Shown here piece after piece: positions 50,919 to 60,552 of a stretch of 64,000 nt of DNA (position 1 is its first letter; each line of letters begins with the position of its first letter). The notes beneath the pieces were generated by a model that did no database searches, was not told where the DNA came from, and saw nothing but the letters and a program-made list of their open reading frames with translations. Location: positions 2,170,001-2,234,000 of the forward strand of contig NZ_CP110341.1 of NCBI RefSeq assembly GCF_026013965.1. The letters run 5' to 3'. The DNA is from Brevibacterium sp. JSBI002. GTDB lineage: Bacteria; Actinomycetota; Actinomycetes; Actinomycetales; Brevibacteriaceae. The position numbers and the translations under genes were made by a program.

Positions 50919-51660
50919 TCAGTCCTTCGGACCGCCAGCGACGTAGATGACCTGACCGGAGACGAACCCGGCACCCTCGGAGGCGAGGAACGACGCGGTG
51001 TGGGCGATGTCCTCGGGCTTGCCCGATCGTGCCACGGGAATCTGCTGGACCGAGGCTTCGACGAATTCCTCGAAGCCCATACCTACGCGCTCGGCGGTGG
51101 CCTTGGTCATGTCGGTTTCGATGAAGCCGGGAGCGATGGCGTTCGCGGTGATGCCGAACTTGCCGAGCTCGATCGCCCAGGTCTTCGTGATTCCCTGGAT
51201 ACCGGCCTTGGCGGCTGAGTAGTTCGTCTGTCCGCGGTTGCCTGCGCAGAGGTGGAGGACATCGAGATGATGCGGCCGAACTTCTCTTCGACCATGTACG
51301 ACTGCACGGCCCGAGCCATGAGGAACGCTCCCCCGAGGTGGACGGAGAGAACCTTGTTGAACTCCTCGTGAGTCATTTTGAACAGGAGGTTGTCACGCAG
51401 GATCCCTGCGTTGTTGACCAGAACGGTCGGCGCGCGAGGGTCTCGGCGACCTGCTTGACCGCAGCGTTGACCGAGTCCTCATCAGAGACATCGGCTTCGA
51501 GGCCGAGCGCTTCGCCGCCGGCTTCCTTGATGGCGGCAACGGTCTCATCGGTGGGGCCCATATCAAGAACGGCGACCTTGAGTCCGTCGGCTCCGAGTCG
51601 CTTGGCGATGGCGGCTCCGATGCCGCGGCCCCCACCTGTGACGATTGCTGTACGAGTCAT
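50919..51660 (-). pseudogene. SDR-family dehydrogenase (FabG-like), two apparent -1 frameshifts
   Basis: The sequence encodes a 3-oxoacyl-ACP reductase/3-hydroxyacyl-CoA dehydrogenase-like SDR split over three frames. Frame 1 has TRTAIVTGGGRGIGAAIAKR. After a lost base near 51430-51440 the frame must shift to give PTVLVNNAGILRDNLLFK. After another near 51238-51243 it shifts again to give NYSAAKAGIQGITK, including the catalytic Tyr and Lys. Both lesions remove one G (C on the plus strand) from short G/C runs. Restoring both gives exactly 247 codons plus a stop. AGGAG seven bases before the ATG supports the start. Either a young pseudogene or sequencing error. Confidence 0.85.
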
Positions 51661-52107
51661 GAACAAGCTCCTAAAGATGATGTTGCGTCATTGCCGTGGC
51701 GAACCGAGTGTTCGGCTGCGGTTCGTGGCTGCACCGGAACCGATGTGACACAGCTCTCCCATGCAGCTAAGGCCACTGTAGACCAATTCCGTTACTGAAC
51801 GATTGTTTGCTCACCTTTCAGACATATAGCCGGGTCCAGCGCCTCAAAATCTCGACGCCGTTCTGCGAAGCTCCGCTCGCAAGCACCCCGACCTCGCCTT
51901 ATGCTCTCCGCGCCTGGGTCAGCCCCGAAGATTATCGAACGTTCAAAAATCTAACCCAAAACCATTGACTTCACCAGGGTGATTTGGAATTGTTCACATC
52001 AGTCGAAGTCCATTACGGATTGCCGACGACTCCGAGCACCGTCACTGACGACGGCTCGGGCAACGTGTGGAGCAAACGTGTTCCAAGAGCTTTTCAAAGG
52101 AGAAAAG
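51661..52107. promoter_or_regulatory. Divergent regulatory region between the SDR/thiolase and ABC-importer genes
   Basis: This 447-bp gap has no credible gene. It holds the perfect palindrome GAACGTTC (51937-51944, extended TCGAACGTTCAA) and a related imperfect site TGAACGATTGTTTG (51796-51809), which look like TetR-type operator half-sites. TTGACT at 51965 could be a -35 for the importer, but the -10 is unclear. Composition is less GC-rich than the flanks. A common regulator of both divergent units is an inference. Confidence 0.35.
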
Positions 52108-53322
52108 ATGAACTCTATCTCGCGAAGTCGCCGCCGCAGACTCTCGGCAGCCGCAGTTTTGGGAGCAATCGCATTGACTGCCACAGCCTGCGGAGGCGGT
52201 GGTGGCTCGGGTGAGGGCGACACGGTCGTCATCGGCTATACCGGACCGCTCAGCGGAGGTGGCGCTGCGTACGGCGAGAATGTGAAGATCGGTCTCGAAA
52301 TGGCCATCGACGATCTCAATGCAGACGGCGTAGAGGTCGACGGCAATCCCGTGACTCTGGAGTTGAAGTCCCTCGACGACAAATACGCACCATCCACCGC
52401 CGCTAGCAATGCTCAACGATTAGCAGATCAGGACAAGGCGCCGGTCGTCGTCTCCCCGAACGCCGGAGCCATCAAGGCGATTCAGCAGATCAACAGCGGC
52501 AGGTCGAACTTCCTCATCTCCGCCTACACCTCTGACCCGGCAATCGTGCAGGCCGACAACCCTCTGACGATGATGATTCCTCCGAACTTCGAGTCCTATG
52601 CCGAGGAATTCTCCGAAACTGCCATGGAGCACGGAGGCAAGAAGCTCGCTCTGCTCGGAACTCAGAGTGAGTACGGACAACAGTGGACCAAGTCGATCAA
52701 GGATGCGTGGAGTGAGGCCGGTGGGAAGATCGGAGGCGACAACAGCGTCGACTACGCCACCGTGTCCGACTTTGCGGGCCCCGTCTCGAAAGCCCTGTCA
52801 GAGAAGCCCGATGCCATCTTCGTCGGCGGACCTTCCCAACCGACAGCGCTGATCATGGAGGAAGCTCGAAAGCAGGGCTTCAAGGGCAGCTTCCTCGTCA
52901 TGGACCAGGCGAAATTGGATGAAATGGCCACGGTGACGAAGCTCGACAATCTCAAGAATTCGGTCGGAGTCCTGCCGGTCTCCGAATATGAGGATCCCGG
53001 TACCGAGGACTTCCTGAAGAAATTTGCCGAGAAGGCCGGAGAGAAGAAGGTTCCGACCAGTGAAACGGCGCTGAACTATCAGGGTATTGCGATCATCGCG
53101 AAGGCGATGGAGACTGCGGGGACAACCGACGATCCCGAGAAGATTCGCGAAGCCATCAGTGAGGCACTGCCTGAGGTCGATGACAAGTACAAGGTCAATG
53201 GCTTCCCCGACGAGATCACGGAGCAGGGTCACCTCCTCAATCCCAACCTGGAAGCAACCTTCCTCAACGAGGACGGCGAATACACCAAGGTGCCGATCAA
53301 ACAGGTATCCGACGACAAGTAA
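52108..53322 (+). CDS. Branched-chain-type ABC substrate-binding lipoprotein
   Basis: The 404-residue Leu/Ile/Val-binding-like periplasmic protein (Peripla_BP_6) captures the substrate for the following importer. A signal peptide with lipobox TATAC places Cys near residue 28, followed by a Gly/Ser linker. The mature domain shows VVIGYTGPLSGGGAAYGENVKIGLEMAIDDLNA and PVVVSPNAGAIKAI. KKLALLGTQSEYGQQW and DAIFVGGPSQPTALI also fit the family. AAAGGAG precedes the ATG. Association with thiolase and SDR genes suggests an organic acid or aromatic substrate rather than leucine. Confidence 0.9.
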   Translation: MNSISRSRRRRLSAAAVLGAIALTATACGGGGGSGEGDTVVIGYTGPLSGGGAAYGENVKIGLEMAIDDLNADGVEVDGNPVTLELKSLDDKYAPSTAASNAQRLADQDKAPVVVSPNAGAIKAIQQINSGRSNFLISAYTSDPAIVQADNPLTMMIPPNFESYAEEFSETAMEHGGKKLALLGTQSEYGQQWTKSIKDAWSEAGGKIGGDNSVDYATVSDFAGPVSKALSEKPDAIFVGGPSQPTALIMEEARKQGFKGSFLVMDQAKLDEMATVTKLDNLKNSVGVLPVSEYEDPGTEDFLKKFAEKAGEKKVPTSETALNYQGIAIIAKAMETAGTTDDPEKIREAISEALPEVDDKYKVNGFPDEITEQGHLLNPNLEATFLNEDGEYTKVPIKQVSDDK

Positions 53323-53406
53323 TCTCCGTCAGCGGCCATTCTGAAGGTGAGGCGCATCGATGCGCCTCACCGGGCCGCTCTCATGCCTGCAGAGGACCCG
53401 AAAATC

Positions 53407-54273
53407 ATGACCCTCTTCATCCAGCAACTCTTCAATGGCCTTGCACTGGGCGGTGTCTACTGTCTTGCTGCCATCGGTCTGACATTGGTGTTCGGAGTGC
53501 TGCGCATTCCCAACCTGGCACACGGTGCGCTGTATATGCTCGGTGCTTACATCACCTATTTCTTCCTCACAACGGTCGGCGTTCCCTATATCGCCGCGAT
53601 CGGCATCGCGGCGATCATGCTCTTCGTCGTCGGTGTTGGGCTCGAACGCCTCGTATTCCACCCCTTGCGCAACTCCCCGCATACCCACCACATGATCGCG
53701 GCCGTCGGTGCGATGTTCTTCTTCCAAGCCCTGGCTCAAGCGATCTGGGGTGCTGACTTCCGACGCATGGACACACCCATCACCGGCGAACTGCGCATCC
53801 TCGGTGCCGAGATCTCTGCTCAGCGGATCGTCATCATCGTCACTGCGGTGATCGTCTTGGCGCTGTTGGCGCTGTTCATCAAGCGGTCCATCCACGGCCA
53901 GACGATCGAAGCGATCGAACAGGACCGCGTCGGTGCATCGCTGGTCGGCATCAACCCGTCGATGGTATCGATGCTGACGCTGGGGCTGTCCGCCCTGCTG
54001 GCCACAATCGCGGCGGGCCTCGTCGCACCGATCAATCTCCTGTCTCCGACGATGGGCGATGCGCTCAACCTCAAAGTGTTCGCCATCATCATCCTCGGTG
54101 GTCTGGGTTCGATTCCGGGCGCCATCGTCGGCGGATTCGCACTCGCCATCGCAGAGACGATGACGGCGACCTACATCTCCTCAGCTGTCGGAGAGGCCGT
54201 GGCATTCGTCGTTCTCGTCGCTGTGCTGGCCATCAAACCGAACGGACTGTTCACGAAGGCGGTGCAGCGATGA
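53407..54273 (+). CDS. livH: Branched-chain-type ABC permease, LivH-like
   Basis: The 288-residue membrane permease has about eight helices and shows LivH landmarks: LFIQQLFNGLALGGVYCLAAIGLTLVFGVLR, NLAHGALYMLGAY and AIEQDRVGASLVGINPSMV. KVFAIIILGGLGSIPGAIVGG is also present. The ATG used gives the family's usual N-terminus; GAGG lies 11 bases upstream. A longer start 8 codons earlier has no ribosome site. It overlaps livM by 4 bp. Confidence 0.92.
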   Translation: MTLFIQQLFNGLALGGVYCLAAIGLTLVFGVLRIPNLAHGALYMLGAYITYFFLTTVGVPYIAAIGIAAIMLFVVGVGLERLVFHPLRNSPHTHHMIAAVGAMFFFQALAQAIWGADFRRMDTPITGELRILGAEISAQRIVIIVTAVIVLALLALFIKRSIHGQTIEAIEQDRVGASLVGINPSMVSMLTLGLSALLATIAAGLVAPINLLSPTMGDALNLKVFAIIILGGLGSIPGAIVGGFALAIAETMTATYISSAVGEAVAFVVLVAVLAIKPNGLFTKAVQR

Positions 54274-55319
54274 GCTCAATGAAGAATCCTCGGATCATCG
54301 GCACCATCGCCGTCATCGTCCTGCTCGGCCTCACACCCCTGGCGTTTGCGCAGGAGAACTACACGATGCGAGTGATCACCGTCGGCATGTGCGCGGCGAT
54401 CGCTGTCTACGGTCTCAACATCATCCTCGGCTTCACGGGACAGCTGAACCTCGCCCAAGGAGGGTTCTTCGGCATCGGCGCCTACGGAGTCGGGCTGCTC
54501 ACCACCGATTACGACTGGAGCTTCTGGACCGCATTCGTCGCAACCGTCATCGGAACTGCGGTCATCGGCTACCTCTGCGGGCTGATCGCCCTGCGCACGA
54601 AGGATGAGTACTTCGCCATCTTCACCATGGCCATCGGCTTCATCATCTTCCTCGTCATCAGCCGTTGGGAGTCCGTCACTCACGCACATTCCGGCGTCAA
54701 CAACGTGAAATTCCCCGAAGGCGGAGGACTCATCGATTTCGAATCTCCGGTTGCGATGTTCTACCTGGTCTTCGCCACCCTGCTCGTGTGCATCTACACG
54801 ACGTACGCGATTCGGCGCTCGAGTGTGGGTCGCACGCTGCTGAGCATCAGGACGAGCGAAGATCTGGCGGATGCGATAGGTGTGCGCGTCGGATTCAGCA
54901 AACAGCTCGCATTCGCCGCCTCGGCTGTCCTCGGAGGAATCGGCGGCGGGCTCTACGCAACTGTGGTCGGATTCATCGGCCCCCATGCGGCATCGATCGA
55001 CAAGACCTTCGAATTCCTTATGTTCATCCTCGTCGGAGGCATGGGCACTGTCGCAGGTCCGCTGCTTGGAACCATGATCGTGACATTCCTGTTCGAACTC
55101 TTCCAGGACTTCCAGGCCTATCGATTCATCGTGCTGGGACCCATCATCGTCGCCCTCGTGATCTTCGCACCGCGGGGAATCGTCGGATACCTCGGCGGAT
55201 TCGTCGACAAACGCAATCGACGACGAAGGAGTGCAGAGGCCCGCGGTTCAGAACACAACGAGTCCTCACGATCGGATTCAGCCGCCTCAGTCGGCACCAA
55301 CTCCGAGGAGGAGAAATGA
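54270..55319 (+). CDS. livM: Branched-chain-type ABC permease, LivM-like
   Basis: The second permease subunit, 349 residues. It shows AVYGLNIILGFTGQLNLAQGGFFGIGAYG, the EAA-like loop RTSEDLADAIGVRVGFSKQLAFAASAVLGG and LVGGMGTVAGPLLG. The 40-residue C-terminal tail is charged and Ser/Glu-rich, longer than usual. It overlaps both neighbours by 4 bp, so the operon is translationally coupled. Confidence 0.92.
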   Translation: MSSMKNPRIIGTIAVIVLLGLTPLAFAQENYTMRVITVGMCAAIAVYGLNIILGFTGQLNLAQGGFFGIGAYGVGLLTTDYDWSFWTAFVATVIGTAVIGYLCGLIALRTKDEYFAIFTMAIGFIIFLVISRWESVTHAHSGVNNVKFPEGGGLIDFESPVAMFYLVFATLLVCIYTTYAIRRSSVGRTLLSIRTSEDLADAIGVRVGFSKQLAFAASAVLGGIGGGLYATVVGFIGPHAASIDKTFEFLMFILVGGMGTVAGPLLGTMIVTFLFELFQDFQAYRFIVLGPIIVALVIFAPRGIVGYLGGFVDKRNRRRRSAEARGSEHNESSRSDSAASVGTNSEEEK

Positions 55320-56088
55320 CGCTGCTCGAAATTCGCGGTCTCGGTAAGCGCTTCGGCGGGCTCGATGCGGTCAAGGACGTCAGTCTGGACGTCGAGGCAG
55401 GTCAGATCACCGCAGTCATCGGTCCCAATGGAGCAGGCAAATCAACGCTGTTCAACCTTGTCCATGGTTTCTATCGGCCCACAGCCGGGACCATCAGCTT
55501 CAAAGGCGAGGACATCACTCATTCGTCTCCACACCGGACTGTAGCCGGCGGCATTGCCCGCACATTCCAGACAACGAACCTGTTCGATGACAGCACTCTG
55601 TTGGAAAACGTCTTGGCTGGTCGAATCGTCCGTTCGAAATCCAACGTCTTCGACGCGGTCTTCCACACGCCTCGGCACCGTCGTGAATCACGCATCAACG
55701 AAGGCAAGGCGATGGAATCTCTTGAGTTCTGCGGCGTCGCGGAATATCGGCACGATCTCGCGTCCAATGTTCCGCAGGAGGTGCAGAAGCGCACCGCAGT
55801 GGCCATGGCGCTGGCCACGGAGCCCGAGCTGCTGCTGCTCGACGAACCGCCGGCGGCATCCCCGAAGAGGAGACTGTCGATTTCGGCGACCTCATTCGGT
55901 CGTTGCCACAGCGAGGCGTCTCCGTCCTCCTCGTCGAACACAAGATGACGATGATCATGGATCTCGCGGACACGATCCTCGTCCTCGACCACGGGCAGAA
56001 GCTGGCCCTCGGCGCACCTGCGGAGATCCAATCGAATCCGGATGTCATCCGCGCCTATCTCGGTTCGACTGCACAGGAGGAGAACTGA
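55316..56088 (+). pseudogene. livG: Branched-chain-type ABC ATPase, LivG-like, one apparent -1 frameshift
   Basis: ATPase subunit reading well from MTLLEIRGLGKRFGG through Walker A IGPNGAGKSTLFNLV to Walker B LLLLDEP. The frame is then lost at about 55849-55855 (CCGCCGGCGG). Adding one base restores AGGIPEEETVDFGDLIRS and the end LPQRGVSVLLVEHKMTMIMDLA, up to an in-frame stop, 257 residues in total. GAGGAGGAG precedes the ATG. The signature region reads NVPQEVQKRTAVAMAL rather than the usual LSxGxQ form. Loss would disable the importer unless it is an assembly error. Confidence 0.85.
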
Positions 56089-56792
56089 TGCTCACTCTCG
56101 ACAATGTCAGCACCGGGTACGATGCCACCGATGTGCTCCATGGGGTGAGCATCACGGCGAATCCAGGAGAGCTCACCGTGGTCCTCGGTGCGAACGGATC
56201 CGGCAAGACGACTCTCTTCAAGACCATCAGCGGACTCATGCGTGTTCGTGCCGGGTCGATCGCCTATGAGGGCCGTCAGCTTCATCGAGCTCGCCCGAAT
56301 GCCATCGTCAAGGCCGGTATCGCGCACTGCCCCGAAGGTCGCCACCTGTTCGGCAAGATGTCGGTGGAGAAGAATCTGCGTCTGGGGTCTTATCCTCACC
56401 GGAACAAGTCGCGAACCGAAGAGATCTACGCTGACGTCCTCGATATGTTTCCTATCCTCAAGGAGAAGGCGAAGCAGCCGGCAGGCTCCCTGTCCGGCGG
56501 ACAGCAGCAGATGGTCGCAATCGGCCGGGCATTGATGTCGGATCCGAGCCTGCTGATCCTGGATGAGCCGTCGATGGGCCTGGCTCCCATCGTCGTCGAG
56601 CAGGTCCTTGAGTCAGTCGCTCAGATCAATCGAAACGGCATCGGCGTCCTGCTCAGCGAGCAGAACGCGAAGGCATCACTGGCGATCGCCCACAGAGGAT
56701 ACGTCCTTGCGGAGGGGCGGATCGTCCTCGCTGATGATGCTTCCCGGCTGCTCGACAACCCCGAAGTGCAGGCCGCCTACCTCGGTCTCTGA
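56088..56792 (+). CDS. livF: Branched-chain-type ABC ATPase, LivF-like
   Basis: The 234-residue second ATPase of the importer. Walker A is LGANGSGKTTLFKTI, the ABC signature SGGQQQMVAIGRALM and Walker B LLILDEPSMGLAP; the H-loop region follows. Unlike livG it is intact. The ATG overlaps the livG stop by one base (TGATG). It closes the operon and is followed by a hairpin terminator. Confidence 0.93.
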   Translation: MLTLDNVSTGYDATDVLHGVSITANPGELTVVLGANGSGKTTLFKTISGLMRVRAGSIAYEGRQLHRARPNAIVKAGIAHCPEGRHLFGKMSVEKNLRLGSYPHRNKSRTEEIYADVLDMFPILKEKAKQPAGSLSGGQQQMVAIGRALMSDPSLLILDEPSMGLAPIVVEQVLESVAQINRNGIGVLLSEQNAKASLAIAHRGYVLAEGRIVLADDASRLLDNPEVQAAYLGL

Positions 56793-56837
56793 CAAGTGAA
56801 CGCCACCCATTCCTTCAGGGAGGCAGCGCAGAACAAG

Positions 56838-56874
56838 AATCTCGCCGAGGCGGCTTGGCCACCTCGGCGAGATT
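56838..56874. terminator. Terminator after the ABC importer operon
   Basis: AATCTCGCCGAGG (56838-56850) and CCTCGGCGAGATT (56862-56874) form a perfect 13-bp stem with an 11-base loop, about 45 bases after the livF stop. TTCGTTG follows, a weak T tract. It may also serve the converging YciO gene. Confidence 0.78.
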
Positions 56875-57022
56875 TCGTTGAGTTATTCTGCCAGATCGTT
56901 GAGACCCTCGGTCACGCTCGTTCAGTGCGGCGGGTTCATCAAGACCGACTTCCATTCCGTCTGACTCATCACGGTCAGAATTCAGCCAGCCGGACACATC
57001 ATTGGAGACGTTGCCCGCTGTC

Positions 57023-57649
57023 TCACTCGTCTTGGAACCGGGAGACGTCCCCGGCTCCGACGCGAGCCACCTCGGGATACCGTCCGGTGAAGTCGATGAC
57101 CGAGGTCGGCACGACTCCGGGGACACCGGACTCGATGACGATGTCGAGGTCATTGCCGAGCTGGTCCATGACATCCTCGGCGTGGGTCAGCGGATCCTCA
57201 TCGCCGGGCAGCAGCAGCGTCGAGGACAGGATCGGCTCCCCCATCGCCTCGACGAGGGCGAGTGCCGTGACATTCTGCGGAATCCGAGCGCCGACGGAAT
57301 GCTTCTTCGGGTGCATCATCCGGCGCGGAACCTCCTTCGTCGCCTTCATGATGAACGTGTACGGCCCCGGCGTCATCGATTTGATGGCGCGGAAATCGGA
57401 ATTGTCGACGATGACGAACTGACCCAGCTGAGCGAAGTCATGGCACATCAGCGTGAAGTGGTGCTTCGAACCGAGGTGCCGGATGCGGGTGATCCGCTCG
57501 ATGCCTTCCTTGTTGTCCAAAGCGCAGCCGAGGGCATAACAGGAATCCGTGGGATAGGCGATCAGGCCACCGTTCCTGAGTGATTCAGCGGCCTTCTCGA
57601 TCAGTCGGTCCTGCGGGTTCTCCGGATGGATATTCAGTAGTGTCGCCAT
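57023..57649 (-). CDS. YciO/YrdC/Sua5-family protein
   Basis: The 208-residue protein has the YrdC fold with GGLIAYPTDSCYALGCALDN, RIRHLGSKHHFTLMC and GPYTFIMKATKEVPRRM. The closing segment is LSSTLLLPGDEDPLT. This is the YciO subgroup rather than the Sua5/TsaC enzyme that makes threonylcarbamoyl-AMP; several KxR/SxN positions differ from TsaC. The role is therefore uncertain. No good ribosome site precedes the ATG, and TAGCAT lies five bases upstream, so a leaderless message is possible. Confidence 0.87.
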   Translation of the reverse strand: MATLLNIHPENPQDRLIEKAAESLRNGGLIAYPTDSCYALGCALDNKEGIERITRIRHLGSKHHFTLMCHDFAQLGQFVIVDNSDFRAIKSMTPGPYTFIMKATKEVPRRMMHPKKHSVGARIPQNVTALALVEAMGEPILSSTLLLPGDEDPLTHAEDVMDQLGNDLDIVIESGVPGVVPTSVIDFTGRYPEVARVGAGDVSRFQDE

Positions 57650-57729
57650 ACTTCATGCTAACCACTCAGCCGTCACAGTGCGAGGGGTTGACAGGCAGCC
57701 GACTCATCAGCCCGAACCCGCGGGACACG

Positions 57730-59040
57730 TCAGGCCGAGGTCACCGGTTTCTTCAGGCCTTTGACCAGCTCGGCTCGACCAGTGCGCGGATCGGAGGCGA
57801 GCAGGATATTGACCCACCTGGCCCTCGGATCCGCGTCGACCAGCAGAGCCTTGATCAGCAGGGTCGCCGGCAGCGCCAGCAGAGCGCCGAGCCAACCGAG
57901 GACCCACACCCAGAACAGCAGAGACAGGAACGAGATCAGCGGAGTCACACCCACCGACTCACCCGTGAACTTCGGTTGGATGATCGACTGAATGACGAAG
58001 TTGAGCACGCTGTAGGCAATGACCACCCACAGTGCCGACTGCCATCCGCTGTCGACCAGGGCCAGCACAGCGGGCGGGAGAAGACCGATGACGAAGCCGA
58101 TGTTCGGGATGTAGTTCGTCAGGAATGCAAGCACTCCCCACACCCAGATGAGCGGGACGTCGATGATCGCCAAGGCGATGACGTCGAGGAATGCGACGAT
58201 GAGACCGAACACCGTGGCCACCACCCAGTATCGGCGCACGCCGACCGCGAAGTCGCCGATCGACGCGGACAGCGAAGGCTTCACATCAAGCAGCATCACC
58301 ATCCGCTTATCGATGCCCATCGAGTCCATCGCCACGAAGAACACCGCCATGATCACCGTGGTCAGCAGGCCCGCAACCGATGACAGATTCGTCAGCAGCG
58401 GGTAGACGGCGTCGAGGACGGAACGGACGTCGAAGCCCGAGAGCTGCTGCTGGATCACCGAGGAGGTCACCCCGATGTCAGACAGCAGCGCCAAGGTGCT
58501 CTGGTAGGTGGCCACGAGCTCGTTGCTGTAGCTGGGGATGAGGATGACGAGCTCGGCAACCGACCATGCAGTGAGTCCGAAGAACGCGAAGATCATACAC
58601 AGCACGAGCACGACCGAGATACACGCCCCGATCGCCCGCGGCACCTTGATCCTAGTGAGCAGCCGCTGCACCGGGTAGACGACGATATAGAAGTTGAGCG
58701 CGAGGAACACCGGAGCCACGATGTCCTGGAGGCCGCGGAAGAACATCAGCGCGTACGCCAGCCCTGCCAGCGTCACCGCGATCATCAGCGCTCGCGCCGG
58801 CGGCCGCGCGTGCCAGGGCCGTGCCTCGCGTGCTGCGCCGGAGGCGGCGTATCCGACCTTCCCCGACGCAGAGTCAGCGTGTGCAGACTCCGAGTCCGCC
58901 ACAGGGCCCGTGGGCCCGGACGACGAACCGGCTACCGGTGTTGAGGACGGCGCAGGCTCGGCTGGGCGCGCGGCATCGCCGGCTGATCCGGCCGCACCGT
59001 CAGCGGCGCCCGACGCCTTCGCCTGCTCGTCCTCGTTCAT
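57730..59040 (-). CDS. AI-2E transporter family (PerM/YhhT-like) membrane protein
   Basis: The 436-residue permease-like protein has an N-terminal 75-residue disordered Ala/Ser/Pro-rich region, then about eight membrane helices. The family core reads YIPNIGFVIGLLPPAVLALV and FTGESVGVTPLISFLSLLFWVWVLGWLGALLALP near the C-terminus. Family members export autoinducer-2-like molecules or exchange ions; the substrate is not predictable. It starts directly at the der stop with no gap. Confidence 0.88.
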   Translation of the reverse strand: MNEDEQAKASGAADGAAGSAGDAARPAEPAPSSTPVAGSSSGPTGPVADSESAHADSASGKVGYAASGAAREARPWHARPPARALMIAVTLAGLAYALMFFRGLQDIVAPVFLALNFYIVVYPVQRLLTRIKVPRAIGACISVVLVLCMIFAFFGLTAWSVAELVILIPSYSNELVATYQSTLALLSDIGVTSSVIQQQLSGFDVRSVLDAVYPLLTNLSSVAGLLTTVIMAVFFVAMDSMGIDKRMVMLLDVKPSLSASIGDFAVGVRRYWVVATVFGLIVAFLDVIALAIIDVPLIWVWGVLAFLTNYIPNIGFVIGLLPPAVLALVDSGWQSALWVVIAYSVLNFVIQSIIQPKFTGESVGVTPLISFLSLLFWVWVLGWLGALLALPATLLIKALLVDADPRARWVNILLASDPRTGRAELVKGLKKPVTSA

Positions 59041-60552
59041 TCAGCGTCCCCGACGCTTCTCACGGATGCGCATCGACACCTCGATGGGAGTGCCCTTGAA
59101 TCCGAAGGTCTCGCGCAGTCGGCGGATGATGAACCGGCGGTAACCGGGATCGAGGAAGCCTGTGGTGAAGAGCACGAACTTCGGCGGACGCGACTGCGCC
59201 TGAGTGCCGAAGAGAATGCGCGGCTGCTTACCTCCGCGCACCGGGTGCGGGTTGGCCGCGACGAGCTCACCGAGGAATGCGTTGAGTCGTCCCGTCGGAA
59301 TGCGAGTGTCCCAGCCTTCGAGAGCGGTCTCCATCGCCGGCACGAGCTTCTCCGCATGACGTCCGGTCTTCGCCGAGATGTTCACGCGCGGTGCCCATGC
59401 CACATGGCCGAGATCCCGTTCGATCTCCCGCTCCAGATAGAAACGACGTTCGTCATCGAGCAGATCCCACTTGTTGAACGCCAGCACCACGGCACGTCCC
59501 GCCTCGACGGCGGTCGTGACGATGCGGACGTCCTGCTCGCTCAGCGGATCCTGGACCTCCATGAGGACGAGAGCCACCTCGGCGCGTTCGAGCGCGGTCT
59601 GCGTGCGCAGCGCAGCATAGAAGTCGGCACCGCTGGCCTGATGGGCACGACGGCGGATACCGGCAGTGTCGACGAAGCGCCACTGCTTCCCGCCGAGCTC
59701 GATGAGTTCGTCGACGGGGTCACGAGTGGTTCCGGCGACATTGTCGACGAGCACCCGGTCGGTACCGATGAGCTGGTTGAGCAGGGAGGACTTGCCGACG
59801 TTCGGGCGACCGACGAGGGCCACACGACGCGGTCCGCCTTCTTCGACACGGGTGTCGACGGCCGAGACCTCGGGCAGGATCGTGAGCACTTCGTCGAGCA
59901 GGTCGGCGACTCCCCGACCGTGCAGCGCCGAGACGGTCCATGGCTGGCCGAGGCCCAAGCCCCAGAGTTCGGCGGCCATGAGCTCGCCGCGCTCGTCGTC
60001 GACCTTGTTCGCAGCGAGGAGCACCGGCTTCTTCTTCCGGCGCAGCATCTTCACGACCATCTCATCGGTCGAAGTCGGGCCGGTCGTGGCATCGACGACG
60101 AGGAGCACGGCATCGGCCATGTCCACGGCGACCTCGGACTGGATCGCGATCCGCGAGGCCATGCCCTTCGAGTCCTGGTCCCAACCGCCGGTGTCGACGA
60201 GGGTGAATTCCTTCGTGTTCCACTCCGCCCGGTAGCTCACGCGGTCACGGGTGACTCCCGGAACGTCCTCGACGACGGCTTCACGGCGGCCGAGGATGCG
60301 GTTGACCAGCGTCGACTTGCCGACGTTGGGGCGACCGACGACGGCCAGCACCGGGGCGGCGCCGAGGGCCTCGTCTTCGTCGTCGTCGAAGCCGTAGGCA
60401 TGCAGCAGCGCACGGTCCTCGTCTTCGAGCTCATAGCTTTCGAGCCCGGCCTCGAGCGCGGTCGCCCGCTGCTCGGCCTCCTCGTCGCTGATGCTCTCGA
60501 CACGGTCGACGAGGTCGTCGTCGGGTGTCTCATGGAATTCGGATTCGCTCAT
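59041..60552 (-). CDS. der: Ribosome biogenesis GTPase Der (EngA)
   Basis: Double-GTPase needed for 50S subunit assembly. The 503-residue protein has two G domains, [19 protein letters not shown] with DTGGWD near residue 70 and [18 protein letters not shown] with [11 protein letters not shown]-terminal KH-like domain includes [20 protein letters not shown]. An acidic N-terminal extension of about 65 residues precedes the first G domain. It overlaps cmk by 4 bp (ATGA), the usual actinobacterial cmk-der arrangement. Confidence 0.97.
   Translation of the reverse strand: MSESEFHETPDDDLVDRVESISDEEAEQRATALEAGLESYELEDEDRALLHAYGFDDDEDEALGAAPVLAVVGRPNVGKSTLVNRILGRREAVVEDVPGVTRDRVSYRAEWNTKEFTLVDTGGWDQDSKGMASRIAIQSEVAVDMADAVLLVVDATTGPTSTDEMVVKMLRRKKKPVLLAANKVDDERGELMAAELWGLGLGQPWTVSALHGRGVADLLDEVLTILPEVSAVDTRVEEGGPRRVALVGRPNVGKSSLLNQLIGTDRVLVDNVAGTTRDPVDELIELGGKQWRFVDTAGIRRRAHQASGADFYAALRTQTALERAEVALVLMEVQDPLSEQDVRIVTTAVEAGRAVVLAFNKWDLLDDERRFYLEREIERDLGHVAWAPRVNISAKTGRHAEKLVPAMETALEGWDTRIPTGRLNAFLGELVAANPHPVRGGKQPRILFGTQAQSRPPKFVLFTTGFLDPGYRRFIIRRLRETFGFKGTPIEVSMRIREKRRGR

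Noticed and set aside
57023..57649. Calling the YrdC-fold protein TsaC (tRNA t6A synthesis enzyme)
   Set aside because: Overall sequence and active-site segments fit the YciO subgroup better, so no tsaC symbol was given.
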